Below are positions 13,201 to 28,200 of a stretch of DNA of 64,000 nt, one piece after another. The translations under genes and the position numbers were made by a program. The notes under the pieces were generated by a model. The model worked only from the letters and a program-made list of their open reading frames with translations. It was not told the origin of the DNA and did no database searches. Position 1 is the first letter of the stretch; every line of letters begins with the position of its first letter. Source of the stretch: Owenia fusiformis (lineage: Eukaryota > Annelida > Polychaeta > Sabellida > Oweniidae); assembly GCA_903813345.2 (NCBI GenBank), contig CAIIXF020000001.1, forward strand, positions 7,693,098-7,757,097, written 5' to 3'.

Positions 13201-16200
13201 ATTTCCTGCAACGTAGGTGAACCTGATGTGTTTAAGATCGTAAAGTTGATCATGGAGCGGCAGTTGGCGCCAGTTATTGTGTTCAGCTTTAGTAAGAAGG
13301 ATTGCGAGGCTTATGCTATGCAGATGGCTAAATTAGAGTTCAACACAGGTTATTATTGATTTTCTTTTTGTTTTGAAAGTGAATTCTTTTATTTTAAGAA
13401 AATAAAAATACTATAGTATAGTGTAAAAATTCATTGAATCAGATTATTATTAAACTGCTATTATTTTAAACGATGATCTTAAAAGTGAACAATTGTAAGT
13501 AGTTGCACTTGTACTATTTATAATATGTTGAAGTTTGAATGTATGAATTGAAAATTGAAATTGTAGCTGAGGAGAAAAGCTTAGTGGAAGAGGTGTTCAA
13601 CAATGCTATAGATGCTCTATCAGATGAAGACAAGAAACTGCCACAGGTACTTAAAATACAATGTACAGTAGTATATAATTTGAATTATTGTATCACTTTC
13701 ATGTTTCTCATTCATTTCTCATTTATTTGTGATGTCATATCACCTAATCCCGTTATTTTCTTATTGATTAGTGTTATTTTTACATTCCCATAATAAAAGA
13801 CCCTCCTCTTCCAATGTATTATCTTTGTGGAATATTGCTTTAATCTTGTAAATTCAATGTTCATGAAAAAAGAATGTGTTACCCTAGGATTTTGTCAAGT
13901 TTTGTTTGCCCAGGCTTATGTCAAATGAGGTAAAATTCTTCAGATTGCTTTGTCACATCATTGAATATAATTCCAAAATTTTTATCGCAAGTTCATCTTA
14001 AAATAACAACTTTCTGAAATCTAAATTATGATGATACCCAGAATTGACCACAGAGGCATGTTCTTTTGCAATTACAATGTCTGGTGTTTTATTCCAGGTT
14101 GAGAATGTGCTGCCACTATTGAAGAAAGGCATAGGCATACATCATGGTGGTCTGTTGCCAATACTCAAGGAAACAATTGAGATACTCTTTTCAGAGGGTC
14201 TAATTAAGGTAAAGAATGAACACCAAACTAGAAACTTGCATATTTTGAACATTTTGTATTGAAGAATATTTTCCAGAAGCGGCCTCTGTCTTAATCATCA
14301 TTTTCACTTGATCTCTTCAGTGAGAACTAGTTTATATGTATATATATTATCTCTTATAGGCACTATTTGCCACAGAGACATTTGCCATGGGCCTGAACAT
14401 GCCTGCCAGGACTGTACTGTTCACTAGTGCCAGGAAGTTTGATGGCAAAGATTTTAGATCTGTAAGTATATCAATATAAAAACAAACATTGGCTTTATTC
14501 AGGGGGGGCAGATCTCCCAAAGTTCAGCCTTTCGTATTCGATCACGTGGTACCCATGTGCTAGATCCATATAAGGCTTACATGACCATATAGGAATCTAA
14601 CTGACCGTTGTCCGCCATTTTGAATATCATGTGATAGATCCATATAAGGCTTGTATGACCATTTAGGATGGCTAAGGGGAATCCCCGAATACGAAAGAAT
14701 ATGATAGATTATGGGAGCTACTCACTTCTTCTGGCTTTATTAACATGATAAACTATGAAATTATGAAATATAATTTTTTTAGCATACTTTCACATACTAA
14801 TCAGTTTTTAAAATGTTTTCTGGGTATAATCATTCCAGAGATTGTCAATGGTGGTTACTATTGCATCTAACAAACAGATAGACGAATGGAGTATATAAAT
14901 CATGGCATTATCCTCTTTTAGTGAGCTTGAAATTTAGGCACCATTAAAGCATTTGGATATAAACCCTATCTTACGATACTGTGAGTAGGCTGGGTGGTTT
15001 ATATATTTACAGCAAGGGATTATGTGTATGATCAGCTCACCGGTATGATGTCTATATACTGTAGTGCTCTTATTTTACAAGGCTTTGCTACTAAAGTATT
15101 AGAAATTGCGCCATCGATCTTTAACGAGGTTTTGCTACTATCTTAAATTTTGGCGGCAATAAAATATTTGGCCCAACTTTAAATTTCCTCATATCAAGGT
15201 AGACTGGATTCTCAGTGTCGGCTTGCTCAAAGTGAAAGTTTTGTAACAGCTGTGTAAAGAGGAGAAACATCCTGGTTTTTGCAAGGACTTCTCCCATACA
15301 GACACGTCTTCCCGCTCCAAATGGCAGTAGCCTGCAATAAAAATTCATCTATCACATGTGGCAAAATAATATTTCTGCATGAAAAATCCAAATTTTGTGA
15401 TCAGAAATGCCATCATTTTTTTTTCATGTAATTGTGCCACAAATAAGTGTTAAACCTTTCTACATAAGGCAATATCTGTAATCATGGCAAAATATTAGTG
15501 AACATTGTTACAAGTGTTCAGATTTTGAATTATTGGACTCATAAACACTTCCTACATTGTGACAAGGCGATAACTTGAAAAGAAATCGTCAAATCGACTT
15601 AAAATTCATACAGTGATCAGTAGACATGTAGATATAATTCAACTTACGCTTTTCTTTCCTCGTGTGGAACCAGATGGCCGTCAGAGTCCAGGAATCTTGT
15701 TGGATCAAATAAGTCAGGGTTGTGTTTGAAGTAACGCTTATCATGGTGCATGCCATATAAGTTCATCCAAACCTGTAATACAATGCTTTTTGTTACATTA
15801 TTACGTTTTATTCATTGAAATGAAAAAACCCAATATGGAGTTTTACTTCATTTTCGGATGCCCGAAGGTAGCATTATAATGTGCTTGCCTAATCATTTTG
15901 CAACGTTGGCCCCTACTTGTCAACTTATAGTAGAGTATATGAAATTTTACAAAACTAGGCCGTAGTATTAGACATATATATGATAGGATATGAATATATT
16001 TACCTGTGTTCCCTTTGGGAGGTCACATCCAGCTATATTTGTATCACATGTTGTTTTATGCGGCACGTTTGTTGGGACCATTGACATGTAACGCAGTGTT
16101 TCAAGAATCGTTGCTTCCATATATGGCATCTTCTCGCGATCTGATAGCTCTGGAAACTGTTCTTTACCAATCACATGATCAATTTCCTTGTGAAGGTTAT

Positions 16201-19200
16201 TTTGGATGTCGGGATAGGTCATCATTGCAAGTAGGAATCCAGATGTAGTTGTAAATGTTGTGAAAATCCCTGATAAATAATCAATTCATGGATTATAAGG
16301 GTTTGGAACAGCATTTTCATTAATAATTGTAACTCTGCTAATCTTCTTCTCTGTGTTTGTCTTTAAAGGCCCCTAATAAAAGAACAGGTCCACTTAGACT
16401 TTTTCTGAAAAACTCATTCTTCCATTTACTTTTAAAACTGATTGCAAGTTGTAGATAAACCTTTCTTCTTGAGATGTGCAATTTCAAAAAGTGGCATAAG
16501 TTTTCAGTTTCTTTGAAAAATTGGCAGTAAGAACCCCTATCACAAGTCTGTCCGAATATGGGTACACATTATGTTTACCATCAAAATAATATCAAAACTC
16601 ATCATTATATAGAATTTAATATATGGAACATATGGCATACAGTATTCAAAGAAGAAAATTGACAAAATCTAGCGATGTATGTAGTTTACTTATGCAAATC
16701 TAGAAAACATTGTCATTTTTCGTTCACTTTGTTATCAAGTGTTAGCATGGTGCTCATTCCCTTTCATTGAAAAGTTAACTGTCAGCCCACACTCCCACAA
16801 AAAATATATTGAAACTGTATAATGCAGAGACTGTAAAGTAGCTTCTCTGCAATTATCATTTTTGTGGGAGTTTGGGCTCACCACTAAAACTTAACTTTTG
16901 TGATGAAAATAAGCCTGACTTGTTTATGTTTTCAATATGGCTGCTAGCCTGGGCATACATGTACACTACATAACTGCATGTACAGATTAGGCCATCCAAA
17001 ATTAATTATATGCTGGCATTCTGATGAAGAGCCTTATATTAAAAACTACAAAACCTTCATATATTTGAAGGGTTTTATATATTATTTAAGAGTGAAAATG
17101 CATTAACACATTGTGCCAAAGCAAGTAACACACCTCTCGAGTTCAAATGACCTTGTTAATGAAGTTTATATACATGTAGTTTTTAATCAATCTTGGAACT
17201 CATTTCGCTACAATATAATCCAAGATCACAATTCCCTTTGTCATTTATATACATTACAAGTAGAGAGTACATGGGGACATTTTGTTTTTCTGAAAACATA
17301 GAATTTACTGACATTATTATAAGAAAATCTTTGAATGGCCTAAATAGGGAATAAGTAGAAATTATTTTAGGCAATCCTTTTAGTGCTGCCTTATATTTTA
17401 TGATATATATTGAGAGAGGATTTCTCTGAATTATTTGTGTTTCAAATATGGGAACTGCAAGTTGGCAAATAACTTTAAAAGTAAGTGTACATTGAAACAC
17501 TAATTTCAAATGCCAAATAAAATGCCAAATGCCAATGGGCATTTAGTAAAAGTGACCCTATAACTATTTAGAATATGGCAAACATGGCAAAAACTGGGGA
17601 GAAGCAATTGAAATAAGAAAATCCATTCTTTTTGAAGTTTAATTTCAGTCATTTTATCCTAATTGCCCATGGGCATTTAAAATAATAATCACATCCCAAC
17701 TCTTAAAACATGCTTAGGATACTGTTAGAGTCTCAAAAGGCAACAACAACATTCATTTTTGAAACTAGAAAATTTAGTCCCCCTAAAAATGCCTATATCG
17801 GTATTTATTCTCAGGATTTTCAGGTAATTGCCCGTGATAATTTATTTTTAAAAAATTATTTCTATTCACATGTCTTATTATCAGTCACAATCAAAATAAA
17901 GTCAATTGCTTTCATTTCTTGGATTAGAAACAGTAAAATTTTGACAAAAATAGCAACTCTCAAAGTTGACCTTTAAACCACCCTAGTGTCAAGGTCAAAT
18001 GTCAAAACTCTCAGAAATCACATTTTAAGTAATGAGTCATACTTCCTCTTCAATTCCATGCCAATATATACTTGTTTTGTAGGGGGGCTAAAAGAGGGGT
18101 TTACCGCCACCTGTCCTTTTAAGATATGAGATAATTTTTTCCATGACTCATGTTGTTTTTGTTTTAGATATTTTCTGAAAAAAACTATTGAGTATAATTT
18201 GTAACTCTTTCCGCCTGTTTTGAATTTAAAATATGCAGTATAAATAATTAGTATTTAATTCACATCGTATTTAGATCAAACCAATTCAGATATGACTTGT
18301 TCCACATCTGATTAGGTTTTAGGCATGTTTCCTAAATTCATTCTAAAACTAAAAAAATGCTCCATTCTAAAGTCAAATGTTCGTAGTATTAGTATACACA
18401 TTGCATGTATTCTAAAATATTTATAATCTGTGATCCTGCAAGACCAATTCTCTGAGCATTTATTGAATGTGGTCATACCCTCATCCATCTCTGCAGATCG
18501 TAAATTTCCTTTATGCATTCAACAGCAGTTTGACTACACAAAATACTGTACATCAAAGTGATTGGTTAATGAAACAAAATTTGTGAAAAACTATTTGAAA
18601 TGATATAACAAATGATATAACAATTGATATTCATCTCTTTATTTTGATGGATCTGAAGATTCTCATGAAAATTGTGCCTGCAGAGAGAATGGGCTGAATT
18701 GAACAGCTTGGAGAATGATATTATACCTGCACTGAATGTATCCATCACGATTCCATAAATACCATCCTCTGTAATTGTGCCCTCTTCTTTAGCAGCCAGT
18801 AACTCATCAAATAGGGTCCTCTCACCACTTTCCTATAACATATGTTGGAATACCATTCTATAAAGGATTTACATTTTCTTATATACATTGGAATGCTGTT
18901 ATGTAAAGGATGTACATTTTATTATATACATTGGAATGCTGTTATGTAAAGGATGTACATTTTTTATATATGTTGGAATGCTGTTATGTAAAGGATGTAC
19001 ATTTTCTTATATACCAGTCTTTCTGCAAGTTGAAATGTTGACCATTTGACCAAACACCTTTTAATATTCATGAATCTGAGAAGACATTTGTTGTGGGAAA
19101 TTAGTGAAAAGAAAGACTTTTATCAAAATCTCAAAACATATTGTTCATATTTTTTGTAATTACATATTTTACCTGTTTATAAGATTTGAATCTTTCGATC

Positions 19201-22200
19201 CATTCTTTGAAGTGCTTATCACGGCATTCCATCAGTTCAGTCATTTGTAGATAAATAGGGTTGCCAAAGTAGCGTGTCCATGGGAACATCTCTAACAGAT
19301 AGAAAAACGGCCCAGTTAACATTGCCTCCATGTCATTTAACCATCTTCTTGCGAACTCTGCATCATTTTCTTTATACTGCGTATTTTCACCAAGCAGCTT
19401 AAAGAGTTTTTCATTCATTAATACACAAATTGTTCTAATTTATGTTTTACTGTATTTACAATTAGTACATGTATATTTCTTAAAGTTTTCATTCGCTTAT
19501 TCCTTATATTTCAAGTCTGCATCCTTCTAAAAGAATATCCTGCTTAAAAAATTGAAAGAAGTTTTGGAAAATTTGTAATAATTATATACACCAATCATTA
19601 TACATGTAATTAATGTACATATTCCATATATATTCTTGGTGCTCATAAACTTTTTACTATCACATGATATGGAAAAGTTCTTGGGAAAGTCCTAAATCCC
19701 TGCTTGTAGGAAAAAGAGTGAAAGACATGTAACCAAGTAATGAGTCAAAAAGATACTTCCAGATTTTCGGGAAAAGTGAAACACCATTTCACCCTTTGGA
19801 ATATTCTGTCCATTGACATTTTCCCTTAGCTTGTAGTCTCTTGAACATGTCATTTTATTAAAACATGATATCCCATCAGTGATATTATTTTATCACATTT
19901 TCACTCTTTGTATAACATATACATGTACGTAGAAGCATGTAATTGTACCTACCATACATATAATGATCCGACAAAGGAGATTTTGAAGTTTGTCGTGAGG
20001 TTGGAAAGGTTGTCCATTTTCTTCTTTGAACTCCTTTACTGTCTGGCTTATGTTTTCATTTGAGAGGTTCACAATTCTACCGATTCCATCCCCGTGCTGT
20101 TTGAGTCCACGTAATCCTAGTTTCTTGTACGTTTGAAACCTTGGTATAAAATCTTGAGCGGATACATTATGAGAAAACCATTTGTGAACTACATATGATT
20201 TTTCGAAGGCTCTTCCAGCGAAATCATTCGATCTTACCACCAATGCCTCATAAATACTATCATAATCACTCAGTACAACAATTTCTGCACCAAGAATGCT
20301 TATTTTGAAAGCATCGCCATATTCTTTTGCCCATTTTTGAACTTGCCAAACTGGGCCTCCATCCCAAATGAAGCTATGGATATTTCCAATGAATGGTATT
20401 CCTCTAGGACCTGGGAGGTCTATGGATTTTCTGACCATGTACTTGTATATGGTATATGTTAAACACACCACTGTACTGGCTACAAGTAACTCATAAAGCA
20501 TCTTGTCTCTAAAAAACATAAAAAGAATTAAATTTGAAATATTTTTAAATGCTATAGTTTGCCAAGATGTCAGAAATCCAACTGATGAATATTGGTTTTC
20601 CTGTAAAGAATCAGTACCAACAAATCAAATTTTAGTAGTCCATAAATTGGTCTCCCCTCAAAGTGTGGGCTAAATTATAAATCCTGCTCATGCATCCATG
20701 CATCGCTAAACTTGAAAAAGAAATTCCTTAGACTTTCGTCATATGTGAGCCAGATTGGTGTCGAAACAATGTTGTGTGTTCATGTTGAACATAGGTGTAA
20801 CCACACTAGTTTCATAATTCAAATTGCAAATGGCTAAAAGTAATACTTCGTAGATGCTTTATATTAATAATGATATTTAGAGGGTGTATAATAGAATTGG
20901 CCCATTTTGAACCTATTGAAAAGTATGTGGCCCTCAGCTACACCAGGAAACCATTCAAACCATGCTAATGTGACAAGGTGAAATGGCATGTCTTATTCTG
21001 TCAAGTATTTATACTGAACAAAAATTAAACATAACAGACGATAACTAATAAAATTTAAATGTGACTTGTGATAATTTTCGAACTTTAATTTAAAAACTGA
21101 CTAACGTGACTAAACTATCTACTCTTGGGGTCAAGTTTATAACAAAACCCTACTAAGTGAAAAATGCAAATTTTAAGAGAGCTTTCACATCAACTAGTTC
21201 AGCTAGTGAAAACTCTGTGCCATACGTCTGAAATAGAAATGGCAGACACTTTAAATCACAATACAGTTTTATTACAACCATTTTTGGTCAATTGAGATGC
21301 ATGTTAAATTTTGAAAAAGCTTAAGAAATCATTTCATCTTTGCATCATTCAACTATAGTGCTATTCAAATACTTTCCATCTGCTTATATTGTGCTTATAT
21401 TATATCTTTAAAAACTGTTTGTTAAGGACCTAGATTTTATGTACGTGCTTAAATTTGATTCAAGCTTTTTGTTCAATATTGTACTTTTGAGAAGTCCCCA
21501 GTTTGTACGTGACACTCATACTCTACTTGTTATCACCAAGCATTGCGTGTCATTGCACGTAGACATCTACAAATCTATGTGCATACATCTACAACAAAGT
21601 TAGCAAACAACTCACTTACTGTAGTTACTTTTTCAATCTCGTCTATGCCTTAGTCTTTAATATTTAGTGTGGTTTTAGTCTAGAAATACACTAGGTATCA
21701 GGTTGTGATATCCATCATACATGTGAAGTTAATACCTGTTGATTTTATTTGCATTAAATCTACAACCTTGTGCAAGTTGATCTAAAGCGCAAAGAAATAT
21801 ATATTTTGTACTTTGATCTTTTTGATGATAAACATTGGTGGCCAATGATCTCAAAGCACAGAAGTGCAGTAGTTAATGTTTGGAGAATGGTTGTAATCGA
21901 AATGTGCAAACATTTGCTTTGTGTATTTTTATTTCAATGCAATCTTAAGAATCTTTCTCTTATGAAGGGAAATGTTAATAATATAAGGGAGCAACCTAAA
22001 ACAACATATTGATTCTTACATTTCTTTTACAATGTTTTTGCAATAATCTAGGTCAGATAACAAGGTCGGAGTGCAAAAGGTCCACAAAATTTGAATATTT
22101 GATAATAATTGATTATCCCTGCCAATTATCGGATTGGTAGGGATATAGTGAAGCCACTCTGTCCATCGTAGGGATATAGTGAAGCCCCTCTGTCCATCTG

Positions 22201-25200
22201 TCTACTTAGTAGCATATTACACTTTCTTAAGACAATTTGGCCACTGAACGGCCATTTTGAAAGATGGCCTCAATATTTATGTGTGTTATTTTAAGTATTT
22301 TTCTGCTATGATTTGAAAAGTGACTTGTCACAATTTGGCTAATAGGCAACTATTTTCAAAAATGGCAGCCATGGCTGTTTTGAGATTTGCTACGCCTTGG
22401 CATTGCTGTTATCTCATTAAATCAGTCTAATTGTTGTAAAACTGTTGAATGTCAAACTTGACCTTGGTGATTGTGCATTTTAATATATTGTATGTGTATG
22501 TTTATTGTTTCTGTATTGTAAATATTGTATGTGCATTGTTCCTGTATTGTAGATGTATTGTATATGTGTATTGTAGGTGTCTTCAGGTGAATACATCCAG
22601 ATGAGTGGCCGTGCAGGACGTAGAGGTCTGGATGACAGGGGGATTGTTATACTCATGGTGGATGAAAAGATGAGTCCTGGGGTGGGGAAGACTATAGTGA
22701 AGGTAAGGAGCTCCCCTATATCCCCATCTGCTAGGCACAATGCCCCCTGACTATCATATGGGACATTCTATTCAAATTCAACCACATTTACCCAGTTCAA
22801 AAAATACATCTTCTTCAAAACATTACAAATATTGCACATTCAATTTGAGTGAGAAATCCGAAATAATATGGCTCAATTTTTGCTATTTTAGTAACATAGA
22901 GGTCAGTACAAAAAATGGACAAAACTCTGCTTAAAGGTGAATTTATTTCCTAGTCATGTTTTCTGGTTATTTGTGGGAGTTAGAATGTGAAATAAGGATT
23001 GAACAACTTGAAGGCAGAAAATGTATTGTAATTGATTTTCTGACTGTATCTGATGTGGCTAGATTAAAGGACTGTCTTTAGTTTAAAAGCTTTTGTAAAT
23101 GAAGCTTGGCTTAGATAAAGCTTTGTGAAGTATCGATGTCTTTTGAATCTGAGAATAATGTTAAGGATGTGAATTATTTATTTTACCCAAAAATACATGA
23201 ATGGCTCCATTTGAGTTTTTGCATTCTTTATAAATGAGTGTACATGTACATATATATCATATATGTTGGAGTAACAAGTTGTTACCTTATTATCATGCTA
23301 CTTCAGTGCTACCGGATGCTTGTATACACTGACATAGCACTATATACGTTTATATCATGGTCGTGAAATACTGAGATTTTATCTCTCTTCCCCTTATAAT
23401 CTGTGAATCTTTATTTAGGGCCAACCAGATTCTTTGAACAGTGCATTCCACTTGACATACAACATGGTGCTGAACCTACTAAGAGTGGAGGAGATAAATC
23501 CAGAATACATGTTGGAGAGATCCTTCTATCAGTTCCAGAATTATGGTGCAATACCCGGCCTTGTGGACAGTAAGTGCTCGTATAGACAATATTTATTACA
23601 GATATAAGCATTTAATGTACTTACATTAACTTACAAGATGATAATTCGCTGGTAAAATACACAAGTCAGCAAAACACTGATGTCGCATGATAGTAAGACA
23701 TGATGTCAGTGTCTTAAAGAAGAATGATGAAATCATGTCCATGTCAGTCACCCGTCACTTGCTGGACTTTCAATAGCAGGGGGCGAGTGTCCGAAATCGC
23801 CGTTTGTTTTCGATAATTCGCCGTTTGTTAGAAATCAAATATAGTTTTGACGGAAAATAAAAGTCTTCTATAGACTATCCTCTATTTTATTCAGCGATCT
23901 TGTTTTGCACTTCCTTGTCTATGATTTGTACCTCAGTTTCGAACTGCAATGGAACTCACTATAATCGTAAAGTAGTAAACACCGTCCAATTTTGTACCCG
24001 TTTGGGCTATGCATTTTAGATCACTATCTAACCACTATCATGTGCATGATAATTCAACCTTTGGTATAATCAGAGTTGGTTATTTTCCACTGGACATGCA
24101 GTTACATGTATGACTGATATAACTCTGTACAACCAGTCACAGTACAGTCTTTCAAATGGGTGTAAAATTGTATTATTACCACCTTGCCGGGCCAGTTCTA
24201 GGGGTTTTAGTGCTAGTTTAGAAGGCATTCAATTTACTATATCGACCTGAGAAATGTGTGACGGCAATAGTGGTGGTCCATATGGACCGGTCTAGAATAT
24301 ATTCTGGACCGGCAATTTTTCCCCGGGAAATTAGATATCGTTCAGTGCGTAAGATTTTCTTGCTATTTCAGCCCTGGTCGTTAACGGTGGTAATAATACT
24401 TATAACGTCATTTCTACGAGCAATATAGTGAAATATTGGACCTTTGGCCTTCGGCCCTCGGTCCAATATTTCACTTTATAACAAACCTTTGGTGATGTAT
24501 AGTGCAAAGTGTACACAAGACAGCGGGCCGATATAAGTTTTGAAAAGCCCGCGCCCGCAAACTTTCTGATTGGTCAAGGTGCTGACGTCATAACCAATCA
24601 ATCGAAGATAAAACTGCGCGAGCAATTTTTCTAAACTCATTTCAATCATTTTCAAACCATTTGTTTGTCAATTCTATAAGAACATGGTACTCTCTGACAA
24701 GTCTACATCATCATAGGTATGTTATAAATCGTTTATGTCACTATCGTGGCACATACATGCCCTCGGTTCTCAGAGATCAATGTCCCTCCCAAGGTCGGGC
24801 CATATATCACTGAGACCTCGGGCATATATGCCACGATAGTGACATAACCTCTAAATATTCCCCTTAGAAATGACGTTATTGTACTATTATTACCACCTTG
24901 CCGGGCCAGTTCTAGGGGTTTTAGTGCTAGTTTAGAAAGCATTCATTTTACTATATTGACCTGAGAAATGTGTGACGTCATAGTGGTGGTCCATATGGAC
25001 CGGTCTAGAATATATTCTGGACCGGCCCTCGGTCCAATATTTCACTATATTGCCTTTAGAAATGACGTTATTGTACTATTAATCAGTTAAAGGCCCCATA
25101 TAAAGTTTAAACCACTTTGGCTTATATTTTTGTCTTATCCAATATTATCAAAGCGTGAAATGTGAAACTTTTTATTAATTTCAAAAATGTTTTTGAAGGA

Positions 25201-28200
25201 CTTTTTGTTAAAAATATCGTGAATTTATTAACTTTAAGAGGTCACACTTATCTTTTAAAGCGATAATTCACACCGATGCATAGCAATCATCCTCACTTGT
25301 TTTTTGCCGATAAAATCAAGAAAATTGGTTGATAGATGAGCGAGCAATGAACTCATCCATGCATGAAAGTGGTTCAGAGAAAGATGCATTTCAAAATTTT
25401 AATTCTCATAGAAACCAATGGTAAAAAATATTAAAAACATAATATATTCATCCCTTTAACCTTGTAAGACAGTCAACATTGGTTCATTTTTTAAGTTTAG
25501 CATATTTAGAAAAGATTGACATTGAAAAATATTGCCACCTAAGTGATGTCACGATGTGATCACTTAGGTTGAAAATATTTTCGATATGCTAAATCATTGA
25601 ATTGGCACATTAGATATAACATTTAATTTTAACATAGTGTGTCCGTTATATATTGCTGTTAAAAAGATATAGAGGTTCTTATATGAGTACCTGTGCAAGA
25701 TCATCCATTATTGATGAGCTTTGTTAATTCTTCTTTATCGAGTAGCAGACGAGATAAAGAAACATTATCAAAGCGACTGTCGGATAAAGTATGAATGTAG
25801 TTTCGCACAGGTGTCAACGGAACCAGAACAGAACAGTGAACCCCGCTTTCCCGAACCCGAGTTTCCAGAATTTGTCTCGCATTCCTCCGACTCTTTCTCA
25901 AGATTTGGACCCTAATTTTCTTCCGCGCAAACGCGGAAATATATTGTACACCTACTTTATCATCCTGGTGTCTCGTTTATAACACCCTTGTAATTACAAT
26001 GCGAAGTTACTTAAGCATGATAAAAAGTGTATGTGTGATGGGGGGGGTTTGACCCCCAACTTACCAAAAGCTGGGACATGCATACCTTTATATACTCAAC
26101 CGGCCAAGTATTAACAGTACAAAAGGGAGAAAAAATCTACCAGGTCCATAATTCTACATGTTCACGTACAAGTTTAAAAAATTTGTATCTTAAATTAATG
26201 TAGAACTGCGCCTTTGTATCAGAGACACACTTTCATAGGTGCGTCTTTACAATGAAACACAATAACGAGAATTGCAACTTTAGGATCTTGATCAATATCC
26301 TTCCTGGTTAGAATCGGTTTCCATGTACAACTAAAACACTATATAAAATAACTATCTGTACACCATCAATGCAAATATATGCTTTCTTCGATTCTGATAC
26401 TCATGGCATCTTTCTGTTTCACCTGAAACACAGGGCTGAGGAGAAATGAGATGTCATGGTTTATCATGATGGCTTTCTTCGAGAATACATAATGTGGGCC
26501 CGGGAATGCGGGGTGCCACATTCATTGCAACACACCTTGCAACAATGTCTTATGAGGGTAATTTCTTATATTGAGAAGTTTATCATCTATTGAAATTAAA
26601 TACTTGTACATGTAGCTACAAAAAGCGAATTTGTTTGAGCAGTCCTAGCTCGACATATTATAAAGAAAACAATATTTACAACATGGTATTCTTAGTAGAC
26701 TGTTCAATTTGGAATTTCGAAGCTTAGCCAAACATCAGCTTTCTAACAAAAATCATCAAAAAAGGATTTTATCAAAGTCTTCCATGCAAATGAAGGTGCG
26801 AATTCACATTAACAAATTAAGATAAGATCCACAATATTTTATCAAATGGTTAAATGCGCAAAATGTGTAGATATGTTTTCCTTAATAATGTGTGAGGAGG
26901 CCTTTCAGCCAATTTTCGAAAACGTAGTGAGAACAAGTTTGGTGTAGAGGGGAGGGGGATATCTCCCACCTCGGTCTCTCTCTAATTCCTAGGACACATA
27001 TGCCCCGGGCGCCGGCCGATGAGTAGTCATCGGCCGATTTCTAAATCAGTTTCGACAAAAATTATGTAATTCGGCAATTTTAGTTAAAAAACATGAAGGT
27101 ACATGTACATTATGTAAAATTTTGAAGACAAATGGTGCATATTTAACAAAATACCAGCACCAGTCCTGTTACTTTTGGAACACCCTGTATGTAACCATTT
27201 CTGGCAATGTCTGGAGGTGGTAAAAACTAAAATGAATCTGATATACACATAATCACAAGTGAATCATATATTAATACATCACTCTCATTTTAATAATGAC
27301 AATTCTAGATTTTGATTTATATCAAAAGTGTTCAATTCAACAGGTGCATTTGGATTTGTGAAATGCAACCTGTGTAAGGGTGAGTTATCTTATAAAAGGT
27401 AAATGACATTCTCTATAAGTTGCCCTAGTCATTCCACAGTTCCAGGTGTTATTTTGTGGAGCCCATGTCTTGCCACGTCACACGTGGAAATGACTTTGAC
27501 AAACCTTGGACATCTTTCTTTCAGTCCATGGACTCTAAAATAACAAGAATTTGCATTGTCGGGAGCGTAAAATTGGTTATTTTGAATGCCGCCTCTTGTA
27601 TTTTTCATCTGCCCCTTGTACACAAAGTTACTGAAACCACTGACTTGCATGTCAAACTTGCCATATAAGGAATATCCACACACTATTTGAGAAAGACCAA
27701 TGTTGTATCGGGATTATTAAATCAATAGAACATTATTCGCATGATAAGTTCACATTCTGTGAAAAACAGGGAATTTGGGGAGCAGTACAGCATCATTTAA
27801 GCCATTTACAGTATATATGACATTTTTAAATACTGTACAATACACTAAAAATAAAACCCTCTGAAATCCTCTACAAATTGTATAAATATTGAATTTTAGA
27901 GGCTAAGAAACTAGAAGAGGATTACAGTAAGACTACAGTGGCCAACGAGGACCAGGTTAAGGCATACTATCGTATAAGGCAACAGCTCACCCATCTTGCC
28001 AAGGAACTACAAGAATTCATCCATAAACCCCAGTACCTGCTACCATTTCTACAGCCTGGCAGACTGGTCCAGGTAGTCAATGGAGAAATGGAATTTGGCT
28101 GGTGTGTCGTGGTGAATTTCCAAAAGAAAGCAAATCAAAGCAAAGTGAGTCCCTTGCATATAGTTCATAATATAAATGAAAAGGCAGTGGATCAGATAAT

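Noticed and set aside
19130-19418. P450 exon 2 beginning at the Met at 19418
   Set aside because: The splice phase only works with the acceptor TTTAAG before 19397; using it gives an uninterrupted 499-aa P450 of normal length.
27429-27683. 84-codon frame on the - strand in MTREX intron 12
   Set aside because: No recognised family, no splice partners, and no sign of a flanking element.
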